A stretch of 35,440 nt of DNA from a candidate division TA06 bacterium (lineage in GTDB: Bacteria; Hydrothermota; 32-111; QNBC01). Shown here in pieces: positions 20,372-29,375 of this stretch. The notes below the pieces were generated by a model. It saw only the letters and a list, made by a program, of their open reading frames with translations, was not told the DNA's origin and did no database searches. How positions within the stretch are numbered: position 1 is the first letter of the stretch; every line of letters begins with the position of its first letter. The stretch is taken from assembly GCA_003641665.1 (NCBI GenBank), contig QNBC01000003.1, positions 1-35,440 on the forward strand. Reading direction: 5' to 3'. The translations under genes were made by a program, and so were the position numbers.

Positions 20372-20572
20372 CTATTTTAGTATAAAATTTGCAATAATAG
20401 TCAAAATTATGGAAATAATTATGGAACTTACTATGGGGATTATTATTGTAAAATCATTCTTCTTGATTATAATATCACCCGGCATATGAAACTTTGGCAA
20501 AAATGTTAAAATCAAACCGACAATTAAAAAGAATATCCCCAGCAAGAGCATTATTTTTCCCAATCCTATCAA
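20372..20572 (-). CDS. DUF2905 family small membrane protein
   Basis: Two TM segments with GLILTFLPKFHMPGDIIIKK; position next to ruvB. Confidence 0.8.
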   Translation of the reverse strand: MIGLGKIMLLLGIFFLIVGLILTFLPKFHMPGDIIIKKNDFTIIIPIVSSIIISIILTIIANFILK

Positions 20573-21591
20573 AACATTTCCTCCTGTTTATTAAAGCCGT
20601 TATACGCAATATCCAGATGTTTGAACGCAAGTTCCGTAACTTCCCTACCCCTTGGCGTCCTCTTTATAAATCCTTTCATCAGAAGGTATGGTTCGTAAAC
20701 ATCCTCTATGGTATCCTGCTCTTCTCCGATGGATGCGGCTATGGTCTTTAACCCCACAGGACCACCATTGTATTTCCTTATAATAGTAAGTAAAATTTCT
20801 CTATCCACATCATCTAACCCCTCTTCATCTATTTTTAATTTCTCGAGAGCATGGGTTGCTATGGCTTTATCAATAACACCTTCCCCTTTCACAATAGCGT
20901 AATCCCTGACTCTTTTTAACAGTCTATTTGCGATTCTTGGTGTCCCTCTGGAGCGCCTTGCAATTTCCAAAAGCCCGTCTTCTTTATATTTGGCTTTCAA
21001 TATTTTAGCAGATCGCTTTATGATTTCCAGAATATCATCCTCACCGTAGAAATTGAGACGCGAAGTGAAACCGAATCGGGATCGCATAGGAGAAGATAAA
21101 AGCCCCGTTCTTGTTGTAGCTCCTATGAGAGTAAACGGTTTAAGCGGTATTCTCACTGATTTTTCACCCGGACCATTATCTATCATTATATCGAGTAAAA
21201 AATTTTCCATGGCGGGGTAGAGATATTCTTCCACCGTGCGATTCATCCTATGAATTTCGTCTATAAAAAGAATATCCCCTTTTTTCAAATTCGTTAAAAT
21301 CCCGGCAAGATCGGCGGGTTTATCGAGAATGGGACCACTTGTAATCTTAATATCAACATCAAGTTCATGGGCGATTATGTATGCAAGCGTTGTCTTCCCC
21401 AATCCGGGAGGTCCGAATAGTAAAATATGATCCAGGGATTCGTCACGTATTTTCGCCGATTGGATAAAGACGGAAAGATTCGACTTCAAATCTTCCTGTC
21501 CGATAAATTCATTGAAACTCTTAGGCCTGAGAGCATTATCAAATTCGACATCATCTTTGGACCTAGAAGGTGTAAATATTCTTTCTATCAT
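20569..21591 (-). CDS. ruvB: Holliday junction branch migration ATPase RuvB
   Basis: LRPKSFNEFIGQEDLKSNL, LLFGPPGLGKTTLA, FIDEIHRM, RSRFGF. Confidence 0.98.
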   Translation of the reverse strand: MIERIFTPSRSKDDVEFDNALRPKSFNEFIGQEDLKSNLSVFIQSAKIRDESLDHILLFGPPGLGKTTLAYIIAHELDVDIKITSGPILDKPADLAGILTNLKKGDILFIDEIHRMNRTVEEYLYPAMENFLLDIMIDNGPGEKSVRIPLKPFTLIGATTRTGLLSSPMRSRFGFTSRLNFYGEDDILEIIKRSAKILKAKYKEDGLLEIARRSRGTPRIANRLLKRVRDYAIVKGEGVIDKAIATHALEKLKIDEEGLDDVDREILLTIIRKYNGGPVGLKTIAASIGEEQDTIEDVYEPYLLMKGFIKRTPRGREVTELAFKHLDIAYNGFNKQEEMF

Positions 21592-21592
21592 A

Positions 21593-22168
21593 CTACTTTT
21601 CCTGTAATGCCAATTTGATTATTTCCTCAATCGTAAGATTGGAATCTCTCTTTAAAATCTTTCCGACCTTCTTTTCAGCGTCGTTTCTCTTATATCCGAG
21701 TTGCATCAAAGCCCGAGCTGCATCGTTGAATTTCGACTCGTTTACCCTATCAGGTATCGTAACATCCACATTCAACTTATTCTTCAATTCCACAAACAAC
21801 CTCTCCCCCGTTTTTTTCCCAATTCCCTTTATTCTTATAAAACTCGAAATATCCCCTTTGGTAACATTATCATAGATCTCTTTCGGTGAAAATCCGCTTA
21901 ATATGGATAGGGCGGTTCGCGGTCCTATACCGCTTATCGAAATCAAATCAAGAAACATATTTCTCTCTTCATTTGTACCGAATCCGAATAATTCGATTTT
22001 TTCCTGTCGAATAATCATAACAGTATACAGGCTCACATGGGAATTAATTTCTGGCAATATGGATGAAACGGAAACAGGTATGTTAATTCTGTAACCAATA
22101 CCGTTTACATCAATCAGACAGGAAAGGGGGTCTTTATCTGTAAGAATTCCTGATATTCTCTCTATCAT
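21593..22168 (-). CDS. ruvA: Holliday junction branch migration protein RuvA
   Basis: Typical N-terminus (DVNGIGYRINIP), ISGIGPRTALSILSG, IKGIGKKTGERLFVELKNKL. Confidence 0.96.
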   Translation of the reverse strand: MIERISGILTDKDPLSCLIDVNGIGYRINIPVSVSSILPEINSHVSLYTVMIIRQEKIELFGFGTNEERNMFLDLISISGIGPRTALSILSGFSPKEIYDNVTKGDISSFIRIKGIGKKTGERLFVELKNKLNVDVTIPDRVNESKFNDAARALMQLGYKRNDAEKKVGKILKRDSNLTIEEIIKLALQEK

Positions 22169-22631
22169 AATCCATCAAACATCCGATTGCAATAGCACAT
22201 GCATCGGAAATATCATTCTCCTTTTGTGGAATTTCTATATTCAATAACTTCTCCACCATGTATTTTACAGCTGATTTGGAGGCATTGCCTTTTCCCGTAA
22301 CAATCTTTTTCACCTCTCTCGGGGCAAACTCTTTTACCTTCAACCCGTTTACAGACGCGGCAATAATCGCTGCTGCTCGTGCTTGACCGAGTTTCAAGGA
22401 TGATTGATAACTCTTGCCCGAAAACACCGTTTCAATTGCAAATAAATCAGGTTTTTTATCCTTTATAATAGCATCTATACCGGAGAATATCGTCATCAAC
22501 CTTACGGCAACATCCTCCTTTACGTTCGTTTTAACCAAACCGTATTCTACCAATTTGAAACCGTATTGCTTGTATTCAATGATGGCATAACCCGTATTTC
22601 TAAATCCCGGATCTATTCCAATCGCTTTCAC
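22134..22631 (-). CDS. ruvC: Crossover junction endodeoxyribonuclease RuvC
   Basis: [50 protein letters not shown]. Confidence 0.96.
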   Translation of the reverse strand: MKAIGIDPGFRNTGYAIIEYKQYGFKLVEYGLVKTNVKEDVAVRLMTIFSGIDAIIKDKKPDLFAIETVFSGKSYQSSLKLGQARAAAIIAASVNGLKVKEFAPREVKKIVTGKGNASKSAVKYMVEKLLNIEIPQKENDISDACAIAIGCLMDYDRENIRNSYR

Positions 22632-23386
22632 TGTTTATTTAATATTTTTTCCATGATCTCATCCGGGATGTCAAAATTTGTGTATGTATTTTGTACATCA
22701 TCGAGATCATCCAGGGCATTCATCAGTTTTAATACCGATTCCGCCTGTTTCTCATTCAATTTCACAGTTGTTTGAGGGATCTTTGTCACTTCCGCCGTAT
22801 CGTATTTTATTCCCTTTTCATCGAGGGCATTCTTCACATCAAACAATGCATGAGGCGTTGTATAAATCGTAATCGTGCCATCCTCCGTTACCATATCATC
22901 TGCACCGGCTTCAAGAGCGACTTCCATTAATGTGTCTTCATCCGTGTTCTCATCTTTGGTAATCGTTATGATACCTTTGGAATCAAACATCCAGTTAACC
23001 GATCCCAATGAACCGAGATTTCCGTTGTACTTGTCAAAAACATGTCTGACTTCGGCTGCTGTTCTATTTTTATTATCTGTTACGGTTTCCACAAGTATTG
23101 CAACGCCATGAGGACCATACCCTTCGTAGGTCACCTCTTCGTATGTAACGCCCGGTAATTCACCTGTTCCCTTCTTTATTGCTCTTTCTATATTATCACT
23201 GGGCATATTTGCCGCTTTGGCAGCCTGTATCGCATTTCTCAGTCTTGCATTCGCTTCCGGATCTCCTCCACCTTCTTTTGCAGCCATTGTAAGTTCGCGA
23301 ATCAGTTTTGTAAACACCTTGCCTCTTTGTGCATCTGCCTTAGCTTTTTTGTACTTGATGGAACTCCACTTATTGTGACCTGACAT
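22628..23386 (-). CDS. yebC: YebC/PmpR family regulatory protein
   Basis: [46 protein letters not shown]. Confidence 0.97.
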   Translation of the reverse strand: MSGHNKWSSIKYKKAKADAQRGKVFTKLIRELTMAAKEGGGDPEANARLRNAIQAAKAANMPSDNIERAIKKGTGELPGVTYEEVTYEGYGPHGVAILVETVTDNKNRTAAEVRHVFDKYNGNLGSLGSVNWMFDSKGIITITKDENTDEDTLMEVALEAGADDMVTEDGTITIYTTPHALFDVKNALDEKGIKYDTAEVTKIPQTTVKLNEKQAESVLKLMNALDDLDDVQNTYTNFDIPDEIMEKILNKQ

Positions 23387-23408
23387 CTATACCTCCTAAA
23401 AATAGTTT

Positions 23409-23458
23409 GATATTCGATATTTGTATCCGATATTATCATTTTATAAGCATTTTTGCAA
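23409..23458 (-). promoter_or_regulatory. yebC operon promoter TTGCAA-N17-TAATAT with overlapping direct repeats GATATTCGATAT / GTATCCGATAT
   Basis: -35 at 23458-23453; -10 at 23435-23430; repeats at 23409-23420 and 23423-23433. Confidence 0.5.
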
Positions 23459-23488
23459 GTGTAAAAAGAATTGGACAAGATTAATCAT

Positions 23489-23566
23489 CCGCTATATGCG
23501 AGTTTTTCATAATAAATTGCAGATGTTTTTACCATAGCGGGAATTGACTTTATTATTAAAAACTCG
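23489..23566. repeat. Interleaved inverted repeats (18 bp with 1 mismatch, plus 7 bp) in an intergenic region
   Basis: CGAGTTTTTCATAATAAA (23499-23516) vs TTTATTATTAAAAACTCG (23549-23566); CCGCTAT (23489-23495) vs ATAGCGG (23534-23540). Confidence 0.6.
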
Positions 23567-23670
23567 TTTTATTATGTTACTATTTGCCATATCTTTCTTC
23601 AACATTATGACTTTTATCTTAAAACATTAATAATATTCATACCTATCTATTGAATAAAAATGCTTGACTT

Positions 23671-23717
23671 TTATTTCCTCCTTTTCATTATGAGTAATCT
23701 CCTTTTTTTAAGATTAC
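23671..23717 (-). promoter_or_regulatory. Hairpin partly sequestering an SD upstream of a 5-codon ORF MKRRK*
   Basis: Minus strand GTAATCT-TAAAAAAAGG-AGATTAC, then ATG AAA AGG AGG AAA TAA at 23688-23671. Confidence 0.4.
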
Positions 23718-23744
23718 CCCTTTTTGCATTATTTTCAATCCTTC

Positions 23745-23796
23745 ATATGTGACATTTCGCTTTGTAATTTATATGTAACATTTTAGCATTGTAACA
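23745..23796 (+). repeat. Tandem imperfect 23/24-nt repeats with TGTRACA motifs upstream of the OmpA promoter
   Basis: ATATGTGACATTTCGCTTTGTAA (23745-23767), ATATGTAACATTTTAGCATTGTAA (23771-23794). Confidence 0.6.
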
Positions 23797-23808
23797 TCAG
23801 TCCATCAT

Positions 23809-23837
23809 TTGACATCCATTTTCTTTTGTTATAGTAT
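23809..23837 (+). promoter_or_regulatory. Promoter TTGACA-N17-TAGTAT for the OmpA-family gene
   Basis: TTGACA 23809-23814, TAGTAT 23832-23837. Confidence 0.6.
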
Positions 23838-23915
23838 TCTATAATGAAAGATTATAATCAATTCAGCGTAGCAAAAGTACTAAAAATAGTGTTTTTTCAA
23901 AAAGGAGACTTTATT

Positions 23916-24884
23916 ATGAAAAAAATAACATTGATTCTGGTAATTGCATTAATGTTTTCAACAAATCTATTTGCATTGGAAACAGAAGATATTAAAGGGG
24001 CAAAAGACAACCCTCTAATTTCGAGATTTGATAATTCCGTTATTGTCTACTATAATACCGTTAAATGGGATACCTATATTTTACCCGTTTCAAAAATCAT
24101 AAAAGTTGAAGGGCAAAATGCCTGGAAGAAAAAGTTAAAATTAGAAGGGGAAGTAAATAGAATTCAATATGTAACAGATAAAAACAACAACGCATCTTTT
24201 GTTTATATGAATTATTTGTCAGCATTAAAAAAGTCCGGTTGGGAAATACTCTTTAGTGGTAATGGCAGTAATGAACTTGGAAATTCAAGTTATGAGTGGC
24301 AATACACTATGTTTGGAGAAGGCTTGGACCTGGGGGATAAATTCGGAGGTAAATACAATTTTCGTGGCAGTGATTATGCCTATATTGCTGCAAAATTTGA
24401 GGAAAATGACACATCCTACTATGCTATGATTTACATTATTGAGAAAGATGATTTTACAATGATAAATCAAGATATAATAAAAGTTAAAAATCCCGATTTA
24501 GGATTAGTTACTGCAAAACAGTTAACCGAAAAGATAGACAAAAAAGGACATTTGGCGTTAGATGGTATTTTCTTTGAAACAGGTAAGGCTACTATTACGG
24601 AAAAGTCTATTCCTGCTTTAAAAAATATTGCTGGATATTTAAACAATCACAAAAACAAAAAGTTCTTCATTGTAGGGCACACGGACAATATGGGCAATTT
24701 TCAAGATAATATGACATTATCCGAAAACAGGGCAAAAGCTGTAATGAATGAGTTAATCAATAAATATGGTGTTGATAAAAATCAATTACAGGCTTATGGA
24801 GTGGCAAATCTATCTCCGATAACTTCCAATTCAACCGAAAAAGGAAGAGCAAAAAACAGGCGAGTTGAAATAGTAGAGCAATAA
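23916..24884 (+). CDS. OmpA-family outer-membrane/periplasmic protein (start moved from 23844 to 23916)
   Basis: SD AAAAAGGAG before MKKITLILVIALMF signal peptide; C-terminal FFETGKATITEKSIPALKNIAGYL...IVGHTDNMG...NRRVEIV. Confidence 0.9.
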   Translation: MKKITLILVIALMFSTNLFALETEDIKGAKDNPLISRFDNSVIVYYNTVKWDTYILPVSKIIKVEGQNAWKKKLKLEGEVNRIQYVTDKNNNASFVYMNYLSALKKSGWEILFSGNGSNELGNSSYEWQYTMFGEGLDLGDKFGGKYNFRGSDYAYIAAKFEENDTSYYAMIYIIEKDDFTMINQDIIKVKNPDLGLVTAKQLTEKIDKKGHLALDGIFFETGKATITEKSIPALKNIAGYLNNHKNKKFFIVGHTDNMGNFQDNMTLSENRAKAVMNELINKYGVDKNQLQAYGVANLSPITSNSTEKGRAKNRRVEIVEQ

Positions 24885-24941
24885 ACCATACTACCAATAT
24901 TTGAATTAGCTATAAGAGGACATGTCGGTTTAAATCTATTT

Positions 24942-24961
24942 ACCATCTATTTTAAGATGGT
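24942..24961 (+). terminator. Possible weak terminator hairpin after the OmpA gene
   Basis: ACCATCT-ATTTTA-AGATGGT followed by TATTACATTTTATTTT. Confidence 0.4.
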
Positions 24962-25125
24962 TATTACATTTTATTTTGATTATAAAACTCTGAAATGATT
25001 TCAAAAGGAAAGTTATGCTGGACTTGTTTCAGTATATCAATTTTACCTGTTAATTATTACCATACCTGTTCGTCGAAACTTCTGTGCAGACTGATCTATT
25101 ATATACCAAAATTAAAATATTTGCT

Positions 25126-25154
25126 TTGACATGTGATAAAAAATGCTTTATAAA
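25126..25154 (+). promoter_or_regulatory. Promoter TTGACA-N17-TATAAA
   Basis: TTGACA 25126-25131, TATAAA 25149-25154; SD GGGAGG before ATG 25177. Confidence 0.65.
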
Positions 25155-25176
25155 TTAATCATACAGGGAGGTTCGG

Positions 25177-25908
25177 ATGATTATTTATCACATTTCGGAT
25201 CTGCATTTGGGTAGTTCTTACTATCTCGACAAATTGGGTGCTTCCGTAGCGAATATCATAAATAACGATGATTGTGACATTCTCCTCGTGACAGGAGATC
25301 TTACAAGTGAAGGGCATTATTTCGAATTTCAAGCTGTAAAAAAATATCTTAAAACCATAAAGAGTAAGGAAAAACTCATCATTCCAGGTAATCACGATTC
25401 GAGAAATGCCGGTTATATAACATTCGAGAATGTAATTGGTAAGAGAAATACATTCATCATAACGGGAAATATCGCCATTCTTGGACTTGATTCAAGCGAA
25501 CCCGATCTCGATGACGGGCACATTGGAAGAGAGAACTACCCGATGATTCGTAAATTCTTTGAAGATAATGATGACAAGATTAAAATACTTTCATTGCACC
25601 ACCATCTTATCCCCATCCCGAGAACGGGAAGGGAACGCCATATACCGGTTGATGCCGGGGACGTCCTGGAACTCATAAAAGAACTCAACATACATATGGT
25701 TATAAGCGGGCATAAACATGTACCGTACATTTGGAAACTCGAAAATACTTATTTTATCACAGCAGGGACGGCTACAACAAACAGAACGAGAGGCGATCAA
25801 GCACAGTCATTTAACAAGATAATTATCAAAAATCGTAATGTAAGAGTGAGTTTTATAAATTCAAATACAGGCAATGAAAAAGAGGTATTGAATTTTAATG
25901 CCAAATAA
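25177..25908 (+). CDS. Calcineurin-like metallophosphoesterase (CpdA-like)
   Basis: HISDLHLGS, VTGDLTSEG, IPGNHDSR, SGHKHVP. Confidence 0.93.
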   Translation: MIIYHISDLHLGSSYYLDKLGASVANIINNDDCDILLVTGDLTSEGHYFEFQAVKKYLKTIKSKEKLIIPGNHDSRNAGYITFENVIGKRNTFIITGNIAILGLDSSEPDLDDGHIGRENYPMIRKFFEDNDDKIKILSLHHHLIPIPRTGRERHIPVDAGDVLELIKELNIHMVISGHKHVPYIWKLENTYFITAGTATTNRTRGDQAQSFNKIIIKNRNVRVSFINSNTGNEKEVLNFNAK

Positions 25909-26800
25909 TGTTTATGCAGGTATAGACATAGGCGGGACATTCACAAAACTCGGTGTCGTTTCTCATGATAAGATCGTAGCAAGAAAACTAATCAAGAGCC
26001 CGACGAATATAAACGAATTCTTCCAATTGTTCGAGGAGTTAAAAGCCAATTATGAATTTACAGCTTTGGGGGTTGGTATACCTGGTATAATCGACCATAA
26101 AAATATGATAATGAAATACGCTTCGCCTTCCCTTGGCTTTTTAAATGAAAAATCTATAAAAGAGAAGATTGAAAGGATAATAAGCACTAATGTGTACATA
26201 ACAAACGATGCAAATGTTGTTACAATCGGTGAAATGATATATGGAGCGGGCAAAGGGATAAGTTCGGCGCTATGCCTGACACTTGGAACGGGAATCGGTG
26301 GAGGTCTGTATTATAAAAACAGGTTGCTGATAGGTGACAACGGATTTGCAGCAGAATTCGGCCATATTAATGTGATTGAGAACGGAACTCTTTGCTCATG
26401 CGGGAAAAGAAGAGGGTGTGTTGAAAACTATTTTTCTATTTCCGGAATTATAAATCTTGTTAGAGAAGTAAAAGGTAAAGAGCATCCTATGGAGGAGATA
26501 TTGAAAATGGCTCAAAACGGGGATAAAGATATTTTAAAAGCTCTCTCGAATGTATCATTTCTACTTGGAAAAGCAATAGGCGCCATATTACTCGTAATCG
26601 ATATAAATACAATCATCCTCGCCGGAGGACTGTCACGATTTTTCCCCTATATCAAAAATGCTGTTATGAGAGGTATAAAAGAATATTGCTACTCCTCAGA
26701 TTATGCAAACATTACAATAAAAAAATCCGAATTACTGGAAAATGCCGGAATCCTCGGCGCCGCTTACCTCGCTAAATCCCGCGGAGAAATTCTATATTAG
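25898..26800 (+). CDS. ROK family sugar kinase
   Basis: GIDIGGTFTKLGVV, TLGTGIGGG, EFGHINV, CSCGKRRGCVENY. Confidence 0.95.
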   Translation: MPNNVYAGIDIGGTFTKLGVVSHDKIVARKLIKSPTNINEFFQLFEELKANYEFTALGVGIPGIIDHKNMIMKYASPSLGFLNEKSIKEKIERIISTNVYITNDANVVTIGEMIYGAGKGISSALCLTLGTGIGGGLYYKNRLLIGDNGFAAEFGHINVIENGTLCSCGKRRGCVENYFSISGIINLVREVKGKEHPMEEILKMAQNGDKDILKALSNVSFLLGKAIGAILLVIDINTIILAGGLSRFFPYIKNAVMRGIKEYCYSSDYANITIKKSELLENAGILGAAYLAKSRGEILY

Positions 26801-26897
26801 TAATATTCGAATTGTCAAACTGCCGTAACAATCCCATACAATTCACATGCTACTTTTACTTTTTCTTCTCTTTAATGTGACAAAATATTAAATCTCC

Positions 26898-28349
26898 TCA
26901 AATGCCGGACAAAACATCCTCTTTCTTACTCCTTTGTCTGTATATCATAAACAAAACTATTAAAATCGGAATAACTAATAAAGTTAAACTCATTTTTCTA
27001 TCCAAAGCGATACTGATATGAAACCTATTGAAATATGAAAGTAGGTAAAAATAGATCTTCTCGGTAAAATATATCACCGCTATTATATATTTTGATAAAA
27101 TAGGGAAAAATATGTGGAATATAATTGCCAAAATACCAAGAGTTATTATGAATGATGTTAAAGGTATGAAAATTATATTGGTAATTGGGGTTATTATTGA
27201 AACTTCGTGAAAAAAATAGGTCAAAATAGGTAGTGTAAAAAGGGAGATTAAAACGCTAATCACAAATGGATACAGTACATTTTTTTGAATACTGTTTTTT
27301 AAAGGAACATTAATCAAATCATTGGAAATTAAAATCGCAAGAGTAGCCGAAAAACTAAGTAAAAATCCCGGTGTATAAATTTGGCGTGGGGATAGAAGCA
27401 AAATAATAAATCCCACGGCAAACAATAAATTATAGGAGGATATATAACGTTTTACAAGATAGGAAATCATAATCATACTTAACATCACAGATGCTCTGAA
27501 TGCTGAAACTCTGAAATTTACGAATATAAGATAAAAGCCAATTGCCATTAGAACAAACAGTGTCGCAAATTTCATATTTAAGCGAAACAATCTCGCTAAA
27601 AGAAACATTATTCCCATTATAACTGCCATGTGCAAGCCGCTCAATGCGAGTAAATGGTTAATACCGCTACTTTTAAACATATCTCGTATGCTTTTTGATA
27701 ATCTTTCCCTTTCCCCAAAAAGGAATGACATTAAGAGGCTATTGTATTCATCCGGTAATGATTCAAAAACATCTTTTCTAAAAATATCAGTAAACATCAA
27801 TAATCCATTTAACGGTTGAGAATTTCCGCATTTTAATATCTTAACATAACTGTCTCTTTTTATTGTAATTTTACCGTATATCCCGTTATTTTCATAGTAT
27901 TGCTCGATTTGATCATTGAATTTGGATATAAATCCCTTAAAGGAAATTTCATCCCCGGGAAACAGTTTATAGTAACGATTGTAATTTATTAACCGTATCT
28001 TTTTCCCTCTTAAATAATCCGGATAAAACACACTTATGTATGCTTTGTTCTTATCAATGTTAAATGTACCATCACGCAAAACTTTCCCTTGAATATATAC
28101 ATCCTCTTGCTCAATACCCGAGACTTTAGCCTTTTTTGGTAAAATAACACCAAGTGCAAAAATTATGATTATAATAACAAATTGAGAAAAACGGTGATAT
28201 GTGAATTTAAAAAGAATAAACCACAGAGCGAATAGCGATATTAAAATAATCCAACCAAAATCCAATTTGTCGGATAAAATAATACCTAAAACAAAAATGA
28301 AAAATACTTTTACACTTAAAATTGTTCTGCTATTTAAGCGATTCCTCAA
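26898..28349 (-). CDS. ComEC/Rec2-type competence channel protein lacking a C-terminal metallo-beta-lactamase domain
   Basis: DUF4131-like N-terminus; INHLLALSGLHMAVIMGIMF; FRASVMLSMIMISYLVKR; ends shortly after the TM block. Confidence 0.85.
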   Translation of the reverse strand: MRNRLNSRTILSVKVFFIFVLGIILSDKLDFGWIILISLFALWFILFKFTYHRFSQFVIIIIIFALGVILPKKAKVSGIEQEDVYIQGKVLRDGTFNIDKNKAYISVFYPDYLRGKKIRLINYNRYYKLFPGDEISFKGFISKFNDQIEQYYENNGIYGKITIKRDSYVKILKCGNSQPLNGLLMFTDIFRKDVFESLPDEYNSLLMSFLFGERERLSKSIRDMFKSSGINHLLALSGLHMAVIMGIMFLLARLFRLNMKFATLFVLMAIGFYLIFVNFRVSAFRASVMLSMIMISYLVKRYISSYNLLFAVGFIILLLSPRQIYTPGFLLSFSATLAILISNDLINVPLKNSIQKNVLYPFVISVLISLFTLPILTYFFHEVSIITPITNIIFIPLTSFIITLGILAIIFHIFFPILSKYIIAVIYFTEKIYFYLLSYFNRFHISIALDRKMSLTLLVIPILIVLFMIYRQRSKKEDVLSGI

Positions 28350-28695
28350 TTTCCACTACGGTTTTGTGCAATTCGTAACGAGCCAGCCCCAGATTCTGGT
28401 TCTCTCCCTCTACAATAAGGTAAACAAAATAGAGCTCGTTTATGGGAATAATAATGTATGTGCTATAACCCGTTGTAAAAAACATCTCCATTAAGTTGCC
28501 CTTATCTCTGCTTTTAGCGACTTTATCACTATTTAAAATTATAGATGTAACATCCGCATCCATTTTCTCTATATCTATACTATCGTCTTTTTTTACATGT
28601 GCAAGTCCCATTCCGTCGGTCCCTACTATGCTTACCAGTACGGAGCCCGAAATTTTATCTAAAAGCTTATTTAATTTCTCTTCATAATTAATCAT
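28330..28695 (-). CDS. Roadblock/LC7-like domain protein
   Basis: Size and pattern 'LLDKISGSVLVSIVGTDGMGLAHV...MEMFFTTGYSTYIIIPINELYFVYLIVEG'. Confidence 0.6.
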   Translation of the reverse strand: MINYEEKLNKLLDKISGSVLVSIVGTDGMGLAHVKKDDSIDIEKMDADVTSIILNSDKVAKSRDKGNLMEMFFTTGYSTYIIIPINELYFVYLIVEGENQNLGLARYELHKTVVEIEESLK

Positions 28696-29354
28696 TACTT
28701 CTTACCTCCTTTAAATATCTTGCTAAATATCCCTCCCCTTGAAGCTTCATCTATTTTTTTCTTTTCCATAAGCGCTCTTTTATTGTGCGGATTCCACTGT
28801 AATGCTTGTTTTATATTGCTCTTATATTTTTCTTCATTTCCCATGGATTTATAGATTATTGCTATGTTCACGTACAGGTCCGCATTATCTATCTTTTGTT
28901 CAAGGGCTTTTGTTGCATATTTTAATGCTTCGTTTACATTGCCCCCGGATGACATAATCGCAAGAGCTAAAAAACTGTTCGACTCAGGGTGATTCGGTTT
29001 CATCTTTATACATGCCTTGAAATATTCAACTGCTTTCTTGAATTCTTTTTTCCCTATTGAGTTTATACCTTCCTTGAAAATTTTTGTGAAATGTTGCTCG
29101 ACATAAACATCCCCTTCATCTTTAATCCCCATTCGCAGTTTTTTGTCGTATTCGTTCCTTCTTGCTGGATCAATCAATACACGGTATGCTTCCGTTATTA
29201 ATGCAAAATTATCATTAGTTGATACCCATCCTTCTTTTGTTATCGAATTTGCCTTATCCGGATGAAACAACTTAGCAAGCTCTAAATAGGCATTTCTAAT
29301 TTCTTTGGTTGTTGCATTCTTAGGGATTTTTAAAATTGCATAATAATCTTTCAT
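28695..29354 (-). CDS. DnaJ domain protein with C-terminal TPR repeats
   Basis: DYYAILKIPKNATTKEIRNAYLELAKLFHPDK (HPD), then TPR-like repeats. Confidence 0.9.
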   Translation of the reverse strand: MKDYYAILKIPKNATTKEIRNAYLELAKLFHPDKANSITKEGWVSTNDNFALITEAYRVLIDPARRNEYDKKLRMGIKDEGDVYVEQHFTKIFKEGINSIGKKEFKKAVEYFKACIKMKPNHPESNSFLALAIMSSGGNVNEALKYATKALEQKIDNADLYVNIAIIYKSMGNEEKYKSNIKQALQWNPHNKRALMEKKKIDEASRGGIFSKIFKGGKK

Positions 29355-29375
29355 ACTAATAATATTATATAAAAT

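Noticed and set aside
22134-22168. 35-nt ruvC/ruvA overlap as an unusual feature
   Set aside because: Both reading frames look normal and overlapping genes are common throughout these operons.
23644-23669. CTATCTATTG near TTGACT as a fourth copy of the repeat-promoter module
   Set aside because: Spacer is about 11 nt rather than 18, and the rest of the repeat is missing.
25159-25395. Minus-strand 78-aa ORF over the metallophosphoesterase start
   Set aside because: Overlaps a well-supported CDS on the other strand; no motif or SD support.
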